A stretch of 64,000 nt of DNA, taken from contig NZ_JABXKK010000040.1 of assembly GCF_017115045.1 (NCBI RefSeq), forward strand, positions 167,225 through 231,224. The letters run 5' to 3'. Of this stretch, positions 52,932 through 62,052 are shown in pieces (the first letter of the stretch is position 1; each line of letters starts with the position of its first letter). The translations under genes and the position numbers were made by a program. This stretch comes from Nostoc sp. NMS8 (GTDB lineage Bacteria; Cyanobacteriota; Cyanobacteriia; Cyanobacteriales; Nostocaceae). The notes beneath the pieces were generated by a model. That model saw only the letters and a program-made list of their open reading frames with translations, was not told the origin of the DNA and made no database searches.

Positions 52932-53231
52932 TTAAACCAGATACGCTTCTTGATGAGTCTTAATTGTGCAATTAGAACGAGGATAAGTTACACAAAGTAG
53001 AGCGTATCCTTTAGAAACCTGATCGTCATCTAAAAAGTTTTGATCTTCTTGATTAACTTCACCTTCAACAATCTTGCCAACGCAGCTAGAGCAAGAACCT
53101 GCATGACATGAAAAGGGCAACTCAATACCATTTTCTTCTGCTGCTTCCAAGATTGTCGTTTCTTCGTCAACTTCAATTGTGGTGTCGATGTCTTCTTTTT
53201 TGTTGATTAATCTAACTTGGTAGGTAGCCAT
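52932..53231 (-). CDS. fdxH: Heterocyst [2Fe-2S] ferredoxin
   Basis: A 99-residue plant-type ferredoxin. The cluster ligands are in [11 protein letters not shown] (residues about 42-52) and a fourth Cys in [12 protein letters not shown]. The N-terminus [21 protein letters not shown] is FdxH-like. It is the direct electron donor to nitrogenase reductase in heterocysts. A ribosome binding site precedes ATG 53231. It lies downstream of hesB after a 260-bp repeat-filled spacer. Confidence 0.95.
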   Translation of the reverse strand: MATYQVRLINKKEDIDTTIEVDEETTILEAAEENGIELPFSCHAGSCSSCVGKIVEGEVNQEDQNFLDDDQVSKGYALLCVTYPRSNCTIKTHQEAYLV

Positions 53232-53299
53232 TTTTCGATTCTCCTCAAACGTTATACAGTTGGTCTAATTTCCGAAATTTTTGAGCAACCTATCCTACT

Positions 53300-53470
53300 T
53301 TTTGCTTTGCTTTTTGTTACAGAGAAGCTACGCTTTAGCTAGTTTCTCTATAAGGTTAAAGAATGCAACGCGAACGAGAAGCTACCTCTGGCGATAAGCC
53401 TGCAGCATGGGCTTCTCTACGAGACGCTCCGCGAACGCTTACCGCATCTATAGAAAGCCTCTACAATCAG
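53300..53470. repeat. Dispersed GAGAAGCTACGC-type repeats
   Basis: Several degenerate repeats (GAGAAGCTACGCTTTAGCTAG, GCTTCTCTACGAGACGCTCCG) related to those at 18,540 and 29,100, inserted between hesB and fdxH. Confidence 0.55.
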
Positions 53471-53492
53471 ATTTGGTGCTAACGGAATGATG

Positions 53493-53864
53493 TTAACTGC
53501 AAGGTACACCAGTAGGCGTACCATCGTCTGTTTTGAAGGACTTTCCACAACCGCAGGTATCAGTTGCATTGGGGTTGATGAACTTAAACCCGCTTTCCAT
53601 CACTCCTTCAACAAAGTCAACAATAACTCCGTCTAATAAGGGCGCACTTTTGGCATCAACGTAAACTAGCACTTTGCCTTGCTGGCTTACCAAATCATCT
53701 GGTTGGGGTTTGCTGGTGATATCGATCGCATATTCGTAGCCACTGCAACCACCATCTTTTACCGAGATGCGAACACCTTTAGTTGCGCCATTAGCGTCGG
53801 GTGCGGAACCTTTAAGGAATGCCCGCAGATGAAATTCTGCTTTTTCTGATAAGATAACGGCCAT
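53493..53864 (-). CDS. hesB: HesB/IscA-type Fe-S assembly protein
   Basis: A 123-residue A-type carrier for Fe-S cluster assembly. Three conserved cysteines are visible: GGCSGYEYAI near residue 37 and DTCGCGKSF near 107. The family core FHLRAFLKG, SAPLLDGVIVDF and GFKFINPNA is intact. As the nif-cluster copy it should mature nitrogenase Fe-S centres. It lies 94 bp downstream of hesA. Confidence 0.93.
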   Translation of the reverse strand: MAVILSEKAEFHLRAFLKGSAPDANGATKGVRISVKDGGCSGYEYAIDITSKPQPDDLVSQQGKVLVYVDAKSAPLLDGVIVDFVEGVMESGFKFINPNATDTCGCGKSFKTDDGTPTGVPCS

Positions 53865-53909
53865 CAGTTCTCCTGATTTGTAGCGATTAGTTGTTCTGAT
53901 TTCAGATGT

Positions 53910-53968
53910 GGGTTGTCAGTTGTCATTTGTCATTTGTCTTTTGCTAATGACCAATGACTAATGACTAT
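53910..53968. repeat. STRR heptamers between hesB and hesA
   Basis: CATTTGT and ATGACCA/ATGACTA type units. The run encodes the last codons of hesA (S-H-stop from AGTCATTAG, read on the minus strand). Confidence 0.8.
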
Positions 53969-54764
53969 TTTGTGTAATACCTGTAGGTTCCATCGAATTA
54001 GATTGCGCGTGTCTCCAAGGCGCACTATTACCGCATACTGGACAAGAGCGATCGCGGTGAGAACGGCGTTTAGCAAATTCCATCCGATTTAGGTCGATTG
54101 TCAGCAATTGCGATAATAGAGGCTGACTAAACCCGGTGATCAGCTTGATAGCTTCTAGTGCTGTTAGACAAGCGAGTGTCCCAGAAACAGCGCCTATAAC
54201 CGAAAAGCCGCGCTGATCCCAATCAGGCTTTTCTGGAAACAGACAAGATAAACAAGGAGTCACACCAGGGATAATTGTCGTCAGGTAAGCCTCCATCCCA
54301 TTCATTGCGGCTTCCACCATTGGCTTACGCGATCGCACACAGGCTTCATTTAACAAATTGCGCTCTGTAAAATTGTGGGCGCAATCAAGAGCCATATCAG
54401 CAGATTGCACTAACGAATCTACATTTTCCGGGGTGATGTAATCATGAACAGCTTCCACTTGGACATCAGGATTAATCGCATCCAGAGTTTCTTTAGCTTT
54501 GAATACCCTTGGCTTACCTACCCAATCATCAGTCATGAGAACCTGACGATTCATATCATCTTGCCGCAAATCACCACCCCGGACTAGGATTAGCCGCCCA
54601 ACGCCCGCTACTGCTAAGTAAAGCGCCGCCGTACCGCCTAATCCCCCCACACCTGTAACCAAAACTGTCGCTGACTTCAGGCGTTTCTGTGCTGTTTCGC
54701 CAAAGTTCGGAAGCATCATTTGGCGACGATAGCGTTCTAATTCGGTAGGCGTTAGGTTAACCAA
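53958..54764 (-). CDS. hesA: HesA/MoeB/ThiF family protein
   Basis: A 268-residue E1-like adenylating enzyme: TVLVTGVGGLGGTAALYLAVAGVGRL (nucleotide-binding), RGGDLRQDDMNRQVLM, and two zinc-binding cysteine pairs (PCLSCLFPEKPDW and SCPVCGNSAPW). In heterocystous nif clusters hesA precedes hesB. It is believed to assist molybdenum cofactor or Fe-S delivery; the substrate is not proven. The C-terminal SH is STRR-derived. It starts 10 bp after nifW. Confidence 0.93.
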   Translation of the reverse strand: MVNLTPTELERYRRQMMLPNFGETAQKRLKSATVLVTGVGGLGGTAALYLAVAGVGRLILVRGGDLRQDDMNRQVLMTDDWVGKPRVFKAKETLDAINPDVQVEAVHDYITPENVDSLVQSADMALDCAHNFTERNLLNEACVRSRKPMVEAAMNGMEAYLTTIIPGVTPCLSCLFPEKPDWDQRGFSVIGAVSGTLACLTALEAIKLITGFSQPLLSQLLTIDLNRMEFAKRRSHRDRSCPVCGNSAPWRHAQSNSMEPTGITQNSH

Positions 54765-54774
54765 TTTATACCTC

Positions 54775-55092
54775 CTAATCAGAAGTGATTTCTGTCAGTG
54801 TGACTACATTTTTCGGCTTGTCGTTAAACACTTTGAACAGCTTTTGTTCATAAGCTGTCGATTCGGTAAATAACTGATAAGCTTTTTGCAAAGCCAAAGA
54901 ATATTGATTTAATTTCTCTTCTTGACTCAAGTCAGGAGAATTATCATCAATTTCCTGCATGTGTTGAGAAAACTTTTTCAGAATATGTAGACGATGCACA
55001 TTCACAACTTCTAAGTCGTAGGACATATTAAAGAATTGAAAAAATTCTTCTGCATCTACGAGCTTCTTGAATTCATCAATAGTTCCAGTCAT
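54775..55092 (-). CDS. nifW: Nitrogenase-stabilising protein NifW
   Basis: A 105-residue helical protein (MTGTIDEFKKLVDAEEFFQFFNMSYDLEVVNVHRLHILKKFSQ..., shown in part by its typical FFNxxYDxxVVNVxRLHILKKF block) that protects MoFe protein from oxygen. It overlaps the DUF683 gene by 4 bp (ATGA) and is 10 bp from hesA, so translation is coupled. Confidence 0.95.
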   Translation of the reverse strand: MTGTIDEFKKLVDAEEFFQFFNMSYDLEVVNVHRLHILKKFSQHMQEIDDNSPDLSQEEKLNQYSLALQKAYQLFTESTAYEQKLFKVFNDKPKNVVTLTEITSD

Positions 55093-55289
55093 TTAACACT
55101 CTCCAATTGTTTCAGATGTTGCTTAAGCTCATCTAACTGGCGATAGATTTCATAAGTTGCGGCGGCAACATCCATAAGTTGTGTGTAATCTGTTGGCAGA
55201 CCTTCAGCTAAATCATGCAGATCCATTTTCATTTGACCTGCTTTGCTGTTGAGCCGTCTGATTTGTCCTTGTAGTTCCTCAATTGTCAT
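55089..55289 (-). CDS. DUF683 / CCE_0567 family metalloprotein
   Basis: A 66-residue helical hairpin protein (MTIEELQGQIRRLNSKAGQMKMDLHDLAEGLPTDY...). Members of the group bind metal through the GQMKMDLHDLAE region and are found in nif clusters. I chose the ATG at 55289; the longer frame begins in STRR sequence. It overlaps nifW by ATGA. Its exact step in nitrogenase maturation is unknown. Confidence 0.9.
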   Translation of the reverse strand: MTIEELQGQIRRLNSKAGQMKMDLHDLAEGLPTDYTQLMDVAAATYEIYRQLDELKQHLKQLESVK

Positions 55290-55373
55290 TTGTCGTTCGT
55301 CCTTCATCCTTTATCATTAATCATTTGTCTTTTGTCTTTTACTAATGACCAATGATTAATGACTAATGACTAA
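55290..55373. repeat. STRR heptamers between DUF269 and DUF683 genes
   Basis: Units of CATTTGT, CTTTTGT and ATGACTA kinds occupy nearly the whole 84-bp spacer. Confidence 0.85.
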
Positions 55374-55850
55374 TTACAGGTTGCCAACTTCCGGAAAGCG
55401 TTTCGCCAAATCAAGACCTTTTTTGACGTAGTTTTCTCCCTCTTCTGCCAACTTTTCTAGAGAGTCAAAGCCAAAGCGTTGAGCGTCTCGCAAGGTTTTT
55501 ACAGCTAGCAAAAGACGACCAGAAAAAACTAGCGCCCAGCCAAATCCTTCATGACTCAAATCAACCACAACCTGAGATATCAAACCTGTTTCTTGTTCAA
55601 TCCCAGCCGCTACAGCTCGGAAAAATGCCATAATTCGAGCTTGAGTTACCGCATCAACTTCGCCCTCAACGGAGATTTCCCGTTTCTTTTGTTTGGTGAC
55701 AATAAAGGGTTTGAGAATTAACTCATCCGACCAAGTACGATAAACTCCATAGCTGTCTTGACCACGGATTTGTTTGATTAATACCTTAAGAAAAGGTGAG
55801 TTCAAGACTTCAGTTGTAGCGGTTCCGTTCACACTATTATTTGCGGTCAT
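55374..55850 (-). CDS. NifX-associated protein (DUF269)
   Basis: A 158-residue protein of the NifX-associated DUF269 family (LKVLIKQIRGQDSYGVYRTWSDELILKPFI, MAFFRAVAAGIEQETG, SHEGFGWALVFSGRLLLAVKTLRDAQRFGF in part). It is a regular member of nif clusters downstream of nifX. It overlaps nifX by ATGA. Role probably in cofactor precursor handling, not proven. Confidence 0.93.
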   Translation of the reverse strand: MTANNSVNGTATTEVLNSPFLKVLIKQIRGQDSYGVYRTWSDELILKPFIVTKQKKREISVEGEVDAVTQARIMAFFRAVAAGIEQETGLISQVVVDLSHEGFGWALVFSGRLLLAVKTLRDAQRFGFDSLEKLAEEGENYVKKGLDLAKRFPEVGNL

Positions 55851-56260
55851 ACTGTTGCTTCGTCTTCAATTTCATCAGCAAAGTTTGTGGTTTTTGGCTG
55901 CAAAGCTTTACGCAACCAAGGTGGAGGATTACCTTTGAGGGTTTTGACTAGCTTATTTAGCACTTCACTAATTTCTTCTTCTTCCGATCGCGCCTTCACT
56001 GGAGTGACACCTTTCTTGATTAACCGAGCGGCGGCGCTACCACCAATTGCTGTTACGTAAATAATCGTACAGTCGCCTATTGACTCAAGTTTTGGGGTGA
56101 TTTTGTCTTCATTACCATCTTCTTTGAGTTCGCCTTCAAAGGTGAGGGTTTCTACGAAGTGATATCCCTCATCGGTAATTTCGTAAACATCAATCATTTT
56201 TGCCCATCCGAAGTGGGCATTAATATGAACTCGGTCGCTCGTCGTGAAGGCTATTTTCAT
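55847..56260 (-). CDS. nifX: FeMo-cofactor carrier NifX
   Basis: A 137-residue NifX/NafY-type protein from ATG 56260 (MKIAFTTSDRVHINAHFGWAK). The FGWAK and IGDCTIIYVTAIGGSAAARLIKKGVTPVKA segments are typical. NifX holds NifB-co and VK-cluster intermediates on the way to NifEN. It is followed by the DUF269 gene with a 4-bp overlap. Confidence 0.94.
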   Translation of the reverse strand: MKIAFTTSDRVHINAHFGWAKMIDVYEITDEGYHFVETLTFEGELKEDGNEDKITPKLESIGDCTIIYVTAIGGSAAARLIKKGVTPVKARSEEEEISEVLNKLVKTLKGNPPPWLRKALQPKTTNFADEIEDEATV

Positions 56261-56296
56261 TGTAATTCTCCTCAGTTTTGAATTTTGAAGCAATAC

Positions 56297-56427
56297 GGTT
56301 CAGTTAGTGATATTTAGCCTCGGAAGATCCCCCCAACCCCCCTTAAAAAGGGGGGCTAATTTAAGACTTGCTCTATTCCCTCCTTTTTAAGGAGGGTTAG
56401 GGAGGATCGACTTTTAACTGAACTGTT
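56297..56427. repeat. G/C-tract inverted-repeat element, copy 3, in nifN-nifX spacer
   Basis: Outer CGGTTCAGTTA / TAACTGAACTG repeats flank GATCCCCCC...GGAGGATC and two internal hairpins (CCCCCCTTAAAAAGGGGGG and CCCTCCTTTTTAAGGAGGG). It lies between two nif genes that otherwise look cotranscribed. Confidence 0.8.
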
Positions 56428-56446
56428 TTGAATTTCAAGTGTGAAT

Positions 56447-57784
56447 TCAAAACTCAGCGCTCACAATTCCTAACTCTTGGAACTGTTTAACTCTCGCTTC
56501 TTCTGCCTCTAAAAATAGGTTGCCGATGCCAAACACAATTTCCATCGTGCCTCGATAGCCAACTTTGGTAAATTGACCATTACCTAAGCGGTCATAAATG
56601 GGCAATCCGAGACGATAAAGAGGAATCGAGAGGCGCTTTGCGATCGCACCCACATTCGAGTTACCAATTAGCAAATCAGAACCACCCGCTAGACTCTCAA
56701 AGTCTTCTAAGTCGCCGATGGTGATGCTCTTTACCGGGAGTTTTTCTAAGAGGTGCGATCGCGTGGTTGTCACCACAGCATGAATTTGACTACCCATCGA
56801 TTGCAGGAAATGCACTGTTGACCACAACAAATCTGGTTCCAGCGCAAGAGAAACTCGTTTTGCACCGAAGTAAAAGTGAGTGTCCAACATCGCATCTTGC
56901 AACTGACGACGTTGGCGGCGGTATTTTTCGGGTACGCTGTTACCGCTCAGAATCGCCAATGCTTGGATAAACTCATCTACTGGTTCTAATCCTGTTAGTT
57001 CGCCAAATACCTCGTAAGGTGTGCCAAAGCGTTCTTCTAGAATCTTTGCAGCCCCCCGCATACTTTCACCCAATGCCAGGGTAAAGGCAGAACTACCTAC
57101 TTCTCGTAGCTGTTTTAAGGTAGTTCCACTGACTGTAACCGCACTATAATTATCCTCTAAATGTCCATCTAGAGAAGCGCCAAGGTCAGGTACAAAGATC
57201 GGCACTAGTCCAAAGGAGGTGACTATCTCTTTGATTTCCTGTACATCCCCAGGTGTGAAAGCAGAACCCGCCAAAACCGTGACTTGTTCAGTTCTGAGTC
57301 CACCCGCGCGAGGAATTTCCTTAACTATGCTTTCGACAGCAACCGCAAAACCATCTTGCAACGCACCTTTAAAATCTGGGGTAGGTGCAAAAACGATCGC
57401 TAAATCATTCAATTCTGGATGGCGATCGCGGATTTCCTTCAGAAAACCCTCAATGTCATCGCCTCTAGTTTCAGTCAACCCAGTACTACATAAACCAATA
57501 ATTTCTGGGTTAGCTTTTTCCACCAGAGTCAGAATTGCTTGCTCCACATTCTCTTCACCACCCAAAATGGTAGTGACTTCTGTCATCGCTGTGGTAGCTA
57601 AAGGAATCGCTTCTCGGAAATGCCGCACGAGGACAACTTTAGCGAAAGCAGTACAACCTTGAGAACCGTGGAATAAAGGCATTGTCCCTTTTAATCCCAA
57701 AAAGGCTAAGGTTGCGCCCAAAGCTTGACTTTGCTTGAGGGGATTAACTGTCAGAGCTTTGTTAGTAACGGTAACGATCGCCAT
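56447..57784 (-). CDS. nifN: FeMo-cofactor scaffold subunit NifN
   Basis: A 445-residue NifK-like protein from ATG 57784 ([30 protein letters not shown]). Family features are GSQGCTAFAKVVLVRHFREAIPLATTAMTE near 40-70, GLCSTGLTETRGDDIEGFL near 108 and GNSNVGAIAKRLSIPLYRLGLPIYDR. NifEN receives NifB-co and matures it into FeMo-cofactor. Its ATG shares one base with the nifE stop (TAATG), a mark of coupling. Confidence 0.96.
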   Translation of the reverse strand: MAIVTVTNKALTVNPLKQSQALGATLAFLGLKGTMPLFHGSQGCTAFAKVVLVRHFREAIPLATTAMTEVTTILGGEENVEQAILTLVEKANPEIIGLCSTGLTETRGDDIEGFLKEIRDRHPELNDLAIVFAPTPDFKGALQDGFAVAVESIVKEIPRAGGLRTEQVTVLAGSAFTPGDVQEIKEIVTSFGLVPIFVPDLGASLDGHLEDNYSAVTVSGTTLKQLREVGSSAFTLALGESMRGAAKILEERFGTPYEVFGELTGLEPVDEFIQALAILSGNSVPEKYRRQRRQLQDAMLDTHFYFGAKRVSLALEPDLLWSTVHFLQSMGSQIHAVVTTTRSHLLEKLPVKSITIGDLEDFESLAGGSDLLIGNSNVGAIAKRLSIPLYRLGLPIYDRLGNGQFTKVGYRGTMEIVFGIGNLFLEAEEARVKQFQELGIVSAEF

Positions 57785-59166
57785 TAAACTTCCTCCTCTT
57801 CTTCCCAAGGAGCGGGTTTGCGTATTTGTTCCCAAATTGGGCTATACAAAGCTTCGTACAATTCCCGCGCCATTTCAATCATTCCCACATAACCTGCATA
57901 AGGATGATGGCGTTCTTGGTTGATATCAAGGAAAGGAATTCGAGCTTTCAAAGCTGTGTATTGGTTACGACCACCAGCAATCAGCATATCTGCGCGAGTG
58001 TTTTTAACCACCTGTAGCAATTCCTGAGCGTTGCCTTTCTCTAGCATGATGCCATCGTTGCCGAGCAACTTCTTGATTTTGGCTTTATCTTCCTCAGTAC
58101 TTTTCCGAGTACTGGTAGCAACAACTTCGATGCCTAAGTCTCTAGCAGCCGAAATAATCGACCAACTCTTAACACCACCTGTATACAACACAACTCGCTT
58201 ACCTTTGAGTCGAGCGCGATAGGGAGCTAATGCCAAATCTAAAGCAGCAGTTTCTTCGGCAATTAGCTTTTCTGTCCGCTCTTGTAAATCAGCGTCGCCT
58301 AATTTAGCAGCGATATTTCGCAGACAACGATTCATATCATCGATGCCGTAGAAAGACTCTTCAATGTAGGGAATGTTGTAACGCTCCTCCATCTTTCTCG
58401 CCATATTCAGCAACGCTCGTGAGCAGATCATGACGTTGAGCTTGGCGCGGTGGGCGTAGCGAATTTCATCGTAGCGAGCATCGCCCGTAATTTTAGACAA
58501 AATACGGATGCCTAATTTTTCTAACAGTGGTGTGACTCCCCACATTTCACCGGCGATGTTATATTCACCGATTAAGTTAATATCATAGGGCGTTGTATGT
58601 TCCGGTTCTGCTGTTCCGACAACATATTCTAATAAAGCTTCACCGCCAAAACGGTTGCCGAGATTTTTACTGCCAATAAATCCTGGTGCAATGACGGGAA
58701 CAACAGGAATACCAATTTTCTCACCCGCCGCTTTGCAGACAGCATCCATATCATCGCCAATTAAGGCTGTAACACAAGTGGCGTAGACGAATACTGCTGC
58801 TGGTTGGTAACGCTCTTTGAGTTCCAGAATCGCCTTGTAGAGTTTCTTTTCGCCACCGAAGATGACATCATTTTCACCCAAGTCAGTGGTAAAGCCCATT
58901 TTGTAGAGTAGAGGGCCAGACGACAGACTACCACGACTGCCCCAGGAATTACCAGCACAGGCGATCGGCCCGTGGACTAAATGCGCTGCATCTGCGATCG
59001 GTACTAAAGAAATCATTGCACCATCAAAAGCGCAGCCCCCTTGAGCCGCGCCAGGTTGTGCCTGTTGGGCGCATGACTTGTTTTTCTTTTCCGTTTGTTT
59101 GTGCTGATTATGCTCGCATCCTGTCTCAGTCAGCAGCTCGTTGATTTTGCCTTGGGTGCTTTTCAT
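57784..59166 (-). CDS. nifE: FeMo-cofactor scaffold subunit NifE
   Basis: A 460-residue NifD-like protein from ATG 59166 ([21 protein letters not shown]). Cys residues in [33 protein letters not shown] and [14 protein letters not shown] are cluster ligands. [35 protein letters not shown] is the C-terminal region (in part). An in-frame ATG 14 codons upstream lies in STRR sequence and is unlikely to be used. Confidence 0.96.
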   Translation of the reverse strand: MKSTQGKINELLTETGCEHNQHKQTEKKNKSCAQQAQPGAAQGGCAFDGAMISLVPIADAAHLVHGPIACAGNSWGSRGSLSSGPLLYKMGFTTDLGENDVIFGGEKKLYKAILELKERYQPAAVFVYATCVTALIGDDMDAVCKAAGEKIGIPVVPVIAPGFIGSKNLGNRFGGEALLEYVVGTAEPEHTTPYDINLIGEYNIAGEMWGVTPLLEKLGIRILSKITGDARYDEIRYAHRAKLNVMICSRALLNMARKMEERYNIPYIEESFYGIDDMNRCLRNIAAKLGDADLQERTEKLIAEETAALDLALAPYRARLKGKRVVLYTGGVKSWSIISAARDLGIEVVATSTRKSTEEDKAKIKKLLGNDGIMLEKGNAQELLQVVKNTRADMLIAGGRNQYTALKARIPFLDINQERHHPYAGYVGMIEMARELYEALYSPIWEQIRKPAPWEEEEEV

Positions 59167-59169
59167 CTC

Positions 59170-59272
59170 TCTTCTCTTAATTGTTAATTGTCCTTTGTCA
59201 TTTGTCATTTGTCCTTTGAATAACTAACAACTAATGACTAATAACTAATGACCAATGACCAATGACTAACAA
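59170..59272. repeat. STRR heptamers before nifE
   Basis: TTGTCCT/TTGTCAT units and ATGACTA/ATGACCA units fill the spacer between the Mo-nitro_C gene and nifE. Confidence 0.85.
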
Positions 59273-59613
59273 ATGTATCTTGTGACATCCTCTCCACATA
59301 CATCGGCAAGGTAAGATAGGGCGCGGAAACGCAATCCTACAAATTCGTCATATAAAGGATTGAGTTTACATAGTGGTGGGATATTAATACACTTCCCAAA
59401 TAATTTAATTTGTCGCTCAAAGGGACAACAACAAGGAATTGTTTGGCAAATTAGATGAGCGAAGCGATTATGTTTAACCTGAATTCGATCCACCACACGG
59501 CGCAACGGATTAAGAAGATTGTGGAACCACCCTGGTTTTTTCTGGTTAGGTGGATGGTAATTAGGATGAGGATGAGTGTGAGTATGTTCGTGAGTGTGAT
59601 TGATGGTTTCCAT
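59266..59613 (-). CDS. Mo-dependent nitrogenase C-terminal domain protein
   Basis: A 115-residue protein of the Mo-nitro_C family, usually found next to nif genes in cyanobacteria. The N-terminus is His-rich (THEHTHTHPHPNYHP), the middle has basic residues and CQTIPCCCPFERQI, and the end is LADVCGEDVTRYIC. The cysteines and histidines suggest metal binding. It lies between nifK and nifE on the same strand, which is the unusual part: in most strains nifE follows nifK directly. Function unknown. Confidence 0.9.
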   Translation of the reverse strand: METINHTHEHTHTHPHPNYHPPNQKKPGWFHNLLNPLRRVVDRIQVKHNRFAHLICQTIPCCCPFERQIKLFGKCINIPPLCKLNPLYDEFVGLRFRALSYLADVCGEDVTRYIC

Positions 59614-59639
59614 TATCAATTCCTTGGGTAAATGCTATC

Positions 59640-59770
59640 AAGAAAAAGGGGAGTTGGGGATTGGGAGTTGGGGATTGGGAATTGGGCATTGGGCATTGGG
59701 CATTGGTTGTTTTCCCAGTCCCTAGTCCCCAGTCCCTAGTCCCTACTCCTCAGTCCCTACTCCCCTTCTT
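59640..59770. repeat. STRR heptamers after nifK
   Basis: GGGGATT/GGGAGTT/GGGCATT units followed by CCCTAGT/CCCCAGT/CCCTACT units; the two kinds are partly complementary. Confidence 0.85.
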
Positions 59771-59807
59771 TACCCTTTAATTAACACGTTGTGTTTCTAC
59801 GCAATTT

Positions 59808-61343
59808 CTAACGAATCAAGTCGTAGGAAATATCTGTCTTAGAAGGAATGTTGGTGTTGCGATCGATTTCTTCAAACAGGGTGTTTACAGTCCAGTTGAG
59901 GAGGTTGATTATACCTTGATAACCAATGGTGGCGTAGCGGTGTAAGTGGTGACGATCCATGATTGGGTAGCCGATTCTCACGAGGGGAATCTTGGTGTCG
60001 CGCCACAGGTACTTACCGTAGGTGTTACCAACAAGGAAGTCTACGGGTTCTGTGAACAACAAAGAACGCATGTGCCACAGGTCTTTACCACCCCAAACAG
60101 TTGCATGTTGACCGAAGGGGCTAGAAGCAAGCAATTCTTTGATTTCTGCTTCAAATACTTCGTTGGTGTTGTGAACCAAGATATGCACAGGTTCAGCACC
60201 CATTTCTAGCATAAAACCAACTACGCTGTATACTAAATCTGGTTCGCCGTAGATAGCGAAGCGCTTGCCGTGAATCCATGAGTGAGAGTCAGTCATGGCA
60301 TCAACTGCCTGACCGCGTTCAATTTCCAATTGTTCGGGAATGGGGATACCACTCAGTTCGCTGAGTTTCATTAAGAACTCATCAGTACCCTTGATACCCC
60401 AAGGGCGGGAAACTGAGGTTGGTTGCTTCCACTCTTTTTCAATATACTCGCGGGTTTTGAGGGTAGAGTGTGCTTGCAGAGCGATCGTAGCTTTACCATT
60501 GATTGAATCTTCTGCATCTTCTAGCTTTGTACCACCTGGGTACATATTGAACTCACCAGTGTTTGGTGAATCCAAGTAGTCGCTGTTGTCGGCTAGAATT
60601 GTGTAGTCAAAGCCGAACAGCGAAGCAATCCGCTTGATTTCGCGGTTGTTGCCTACGTAGGTGTCAAAACCTGGGATGAAGTTGATTTTACCATTGCTGG
60701 TTTCTTTCTTATGACCTGCGGTCAAGTTAGAAAGAATTCCCTTCATCATGTTGTCGTAACCAGTGATGTGGGAACCGACAAAGCTAGGGGTGTGAGCGTA
60801 AGGTACTGGGAAATCTTGAGGAACTGAACCAGCTTCCTTGGCGTTGTTGATGAAAGACTGCAAGTCATCACCAATTACTTCTGCCATACAGGTGGTGCAG
60901 ACAGCGATCATCTTGGGCTTGTACAGTTGGTAAGAGTTCGCCAACCCGTCAATCATGTTTTGAAGACCACCAAACACGGCTGCATCTTCAGTCATTGAAG
61001 AAGATACACCAGAGAATGGTTCTTTGTAGTGACGGGTTAAGTGGGTGCGGAAGTAAGCAACGCAACCTTGAGAACCTTGAACAAAAGGTAGAGTACCTTC
61101 AAAACCAACAGCAGCAAAGATTGCTCCTAGTGGTTGACAACCTTTAGCAGGGTTAACGGTTAAAGCTTCACGAGCGAAGTTCTTTTCACGATAATCCCAA
61201 CCCTTTGTCCACTCTGCAACCCGTTGTACTTCTTCGGGTTCGTGACCGTTTTCAAACTGCTTTTTGTTTTCAAATAGCTGTTTGTACTCAGGCTGGTGGA
61301 ATAACTCGACGTGATCTTGAATTTTTTCTGGATTCTGAGGCAT
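59808..61343 (-). CDS. nifK: Nitrogenase MoFe protein beta chain
   Basis: A 511-residue subunit of the MoFe protein in heterocysts. P-cluster ligands are in [50 protein letters not shown] and [28 protein letters not shown] and [19 protein letters not shown] lie near the C-terminus. Start [15 protein letters not shown] at 61343 is standard. It follows the nifD 3' fragment after 206 bp. Confidence 0.98.
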   Translation of the reverse strand: MPQNPEKIQDHVELFHQPEYKQLFENKKQFENGHEPEEVQRVAEWTKGWDYREKNFAREALTVNPAKGCQPLGAIFAAVGFEGTLPFVQGSQGCVAYFRTHLTRHYKEPFSGVSSSMTEDAAVFGGLQNMIDGLANSYQLYKPKMIAVCTTCMAEVIGDDLQSFINNAKEAGSVPQDFPVPYAHTPSFVGSHITGYDNMMKGILSNLTAGHKKETSNGKINFIPGFDTYVGNNREIKRIASLFGFDYTILADNSDYLDSPNTGEFNMYPGGTKLEDAEDSINGKATIALQAHSTLKTREYIEKEWKQPTSVSRPWGIKGTDEFLMKLSELSGIPIPEQLEIERGQAVDAMTDSHSWIHGKRFAIYGEPDLVYSVVGFMLEMGAEPVHILVHNTNEVFEAEIKELLASSPFGQHATVWGGKDLWHMRSLLFTEPVDFLVGNTYGKYLWRDTKIPLVRIGYPIMDRHHLHRYATIGYQGIINLLNWTVNTLFEEIDRNTNIPSKTDISYDLIR

Positions 61344-61549
61344 TTCTGGATCTCCAAGGTTACTGAATTCTTTATTGAGCGAGGAATGAGGATTTGAGGC
61401 GGGAGTGGGAGATGAGAATATGATTCAAAATTCAAAATGCAAAAATCAAAAGAAATTTTTAATTTTTCAGTTTTGAATTTTGGATTCCCAACTCCCCCCC
61501 TGGGGTTTTAGCCCCAGGTTATCCTTACTTATCGCTCTCTCCCATTTCC
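61344..61549. other. nifD-nifK spacer
   Basis: Contains a hairpin (GGGGTTTTAGCCCC near 61502-61515) and AATTCAAAATGC/GATTTTTCAG-like short repeats. It probably holds the nifK ribosome binding site (TTGGAGATCC before the start). Confidence 0.5.
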
Positions 61550-61709
61550 TTAGACGGCAGCCTTAGCCTTAGCTTCAGCCTTCTTAGCCTGAGCTTTTTC
61601 ATTCCAAGGAGCGCCAATTAATGACCAGGTTGGGCTGTTGAGTGCCAAGTCCATATCACGAGCGAAGATGGCGAAGCCGTCATAACCGTGATAAGGGCCG
61701 GAGTAATCC
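61550..61709 (-). pseudogene. nifD: 3' end of nifD, separated from the rest by the nifD element
   Basis: Encodes the last 53 residues of the MoFe alpha chain: [20 protein letters not shown], then [18 protein letters not shown] and an Ala/Lys-rich tail, stop at 61550-61552. The frame to the right of 61709 is element DNA, so the protein is incomplete here. In heterocysts the element is excised and nifD is rejoined; the gene is not dead but interrupted. The rest of nifD should lie beyond base 64000. Confidence 0.95.
61699..61709 (-). other. Attachment core of the nifD element
   Basis: CGGAGTAATCC on the plus strand, i.e. GGATTACTCCG in the nifD sense. This is the 11-bp directly repeated core known from the Anabaena 7120 nifD element. 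The second copy is expected beyond the right edge. Confidence 0.93.
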
Positions 61710-61908
61710 TTTTTGTGGTTTAATTCTTTTCAACTGTCTAATGTTTGCAGTAAGCAATGTCTCTGCTAAACATTGTTTTCTGAGAACACATTTATTTTTA
61801 GCCTAAATATAGGCTAAAAACACAGCGATGCATAATCAGGTTCAGGACTCACCCATCATCTAAATGTTGTCCTGAGCCGGGGCGTTGCTGAATCAAGGGA
61901 TGATTCTT

Positions 61909-61967
61909 GTAGGGTGGGCATCCTGCCCGCTTGGAAATACAAAGGACGGGCAAGATGCCCATCCCAC
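61909..61967. repeat. Hairpin-forming repeat upstream of xisA
   Basis: GTAGGGTGGGCATCCTGCCCG and GGACGGGCAAGATGCCCAT pair over about 18 bases. It lies 85 bp before the xisA start and could shape its leader. Confidence 0.75.
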
Positions 61968-62052
61968 AAAGCCAGCAAAATCATGCCGCAAATATGCAAC
62001 TCCGCCTGGTGTTTATGTTTATCTCTGCAATCACAGCAACAAAGAGCGCACG

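Noticed and set aside
57219..57662. 147-codon frame opposite nifN
   Set aside because: Shadow of nifN.
61885..62052. N-terminal extension of xisA
   Set aside because: The 56 extra codons cover a hairpin repeat (61909-61967) and a low-complexity Pro/Cys stretch; the conserved recombinase starts at 62053.
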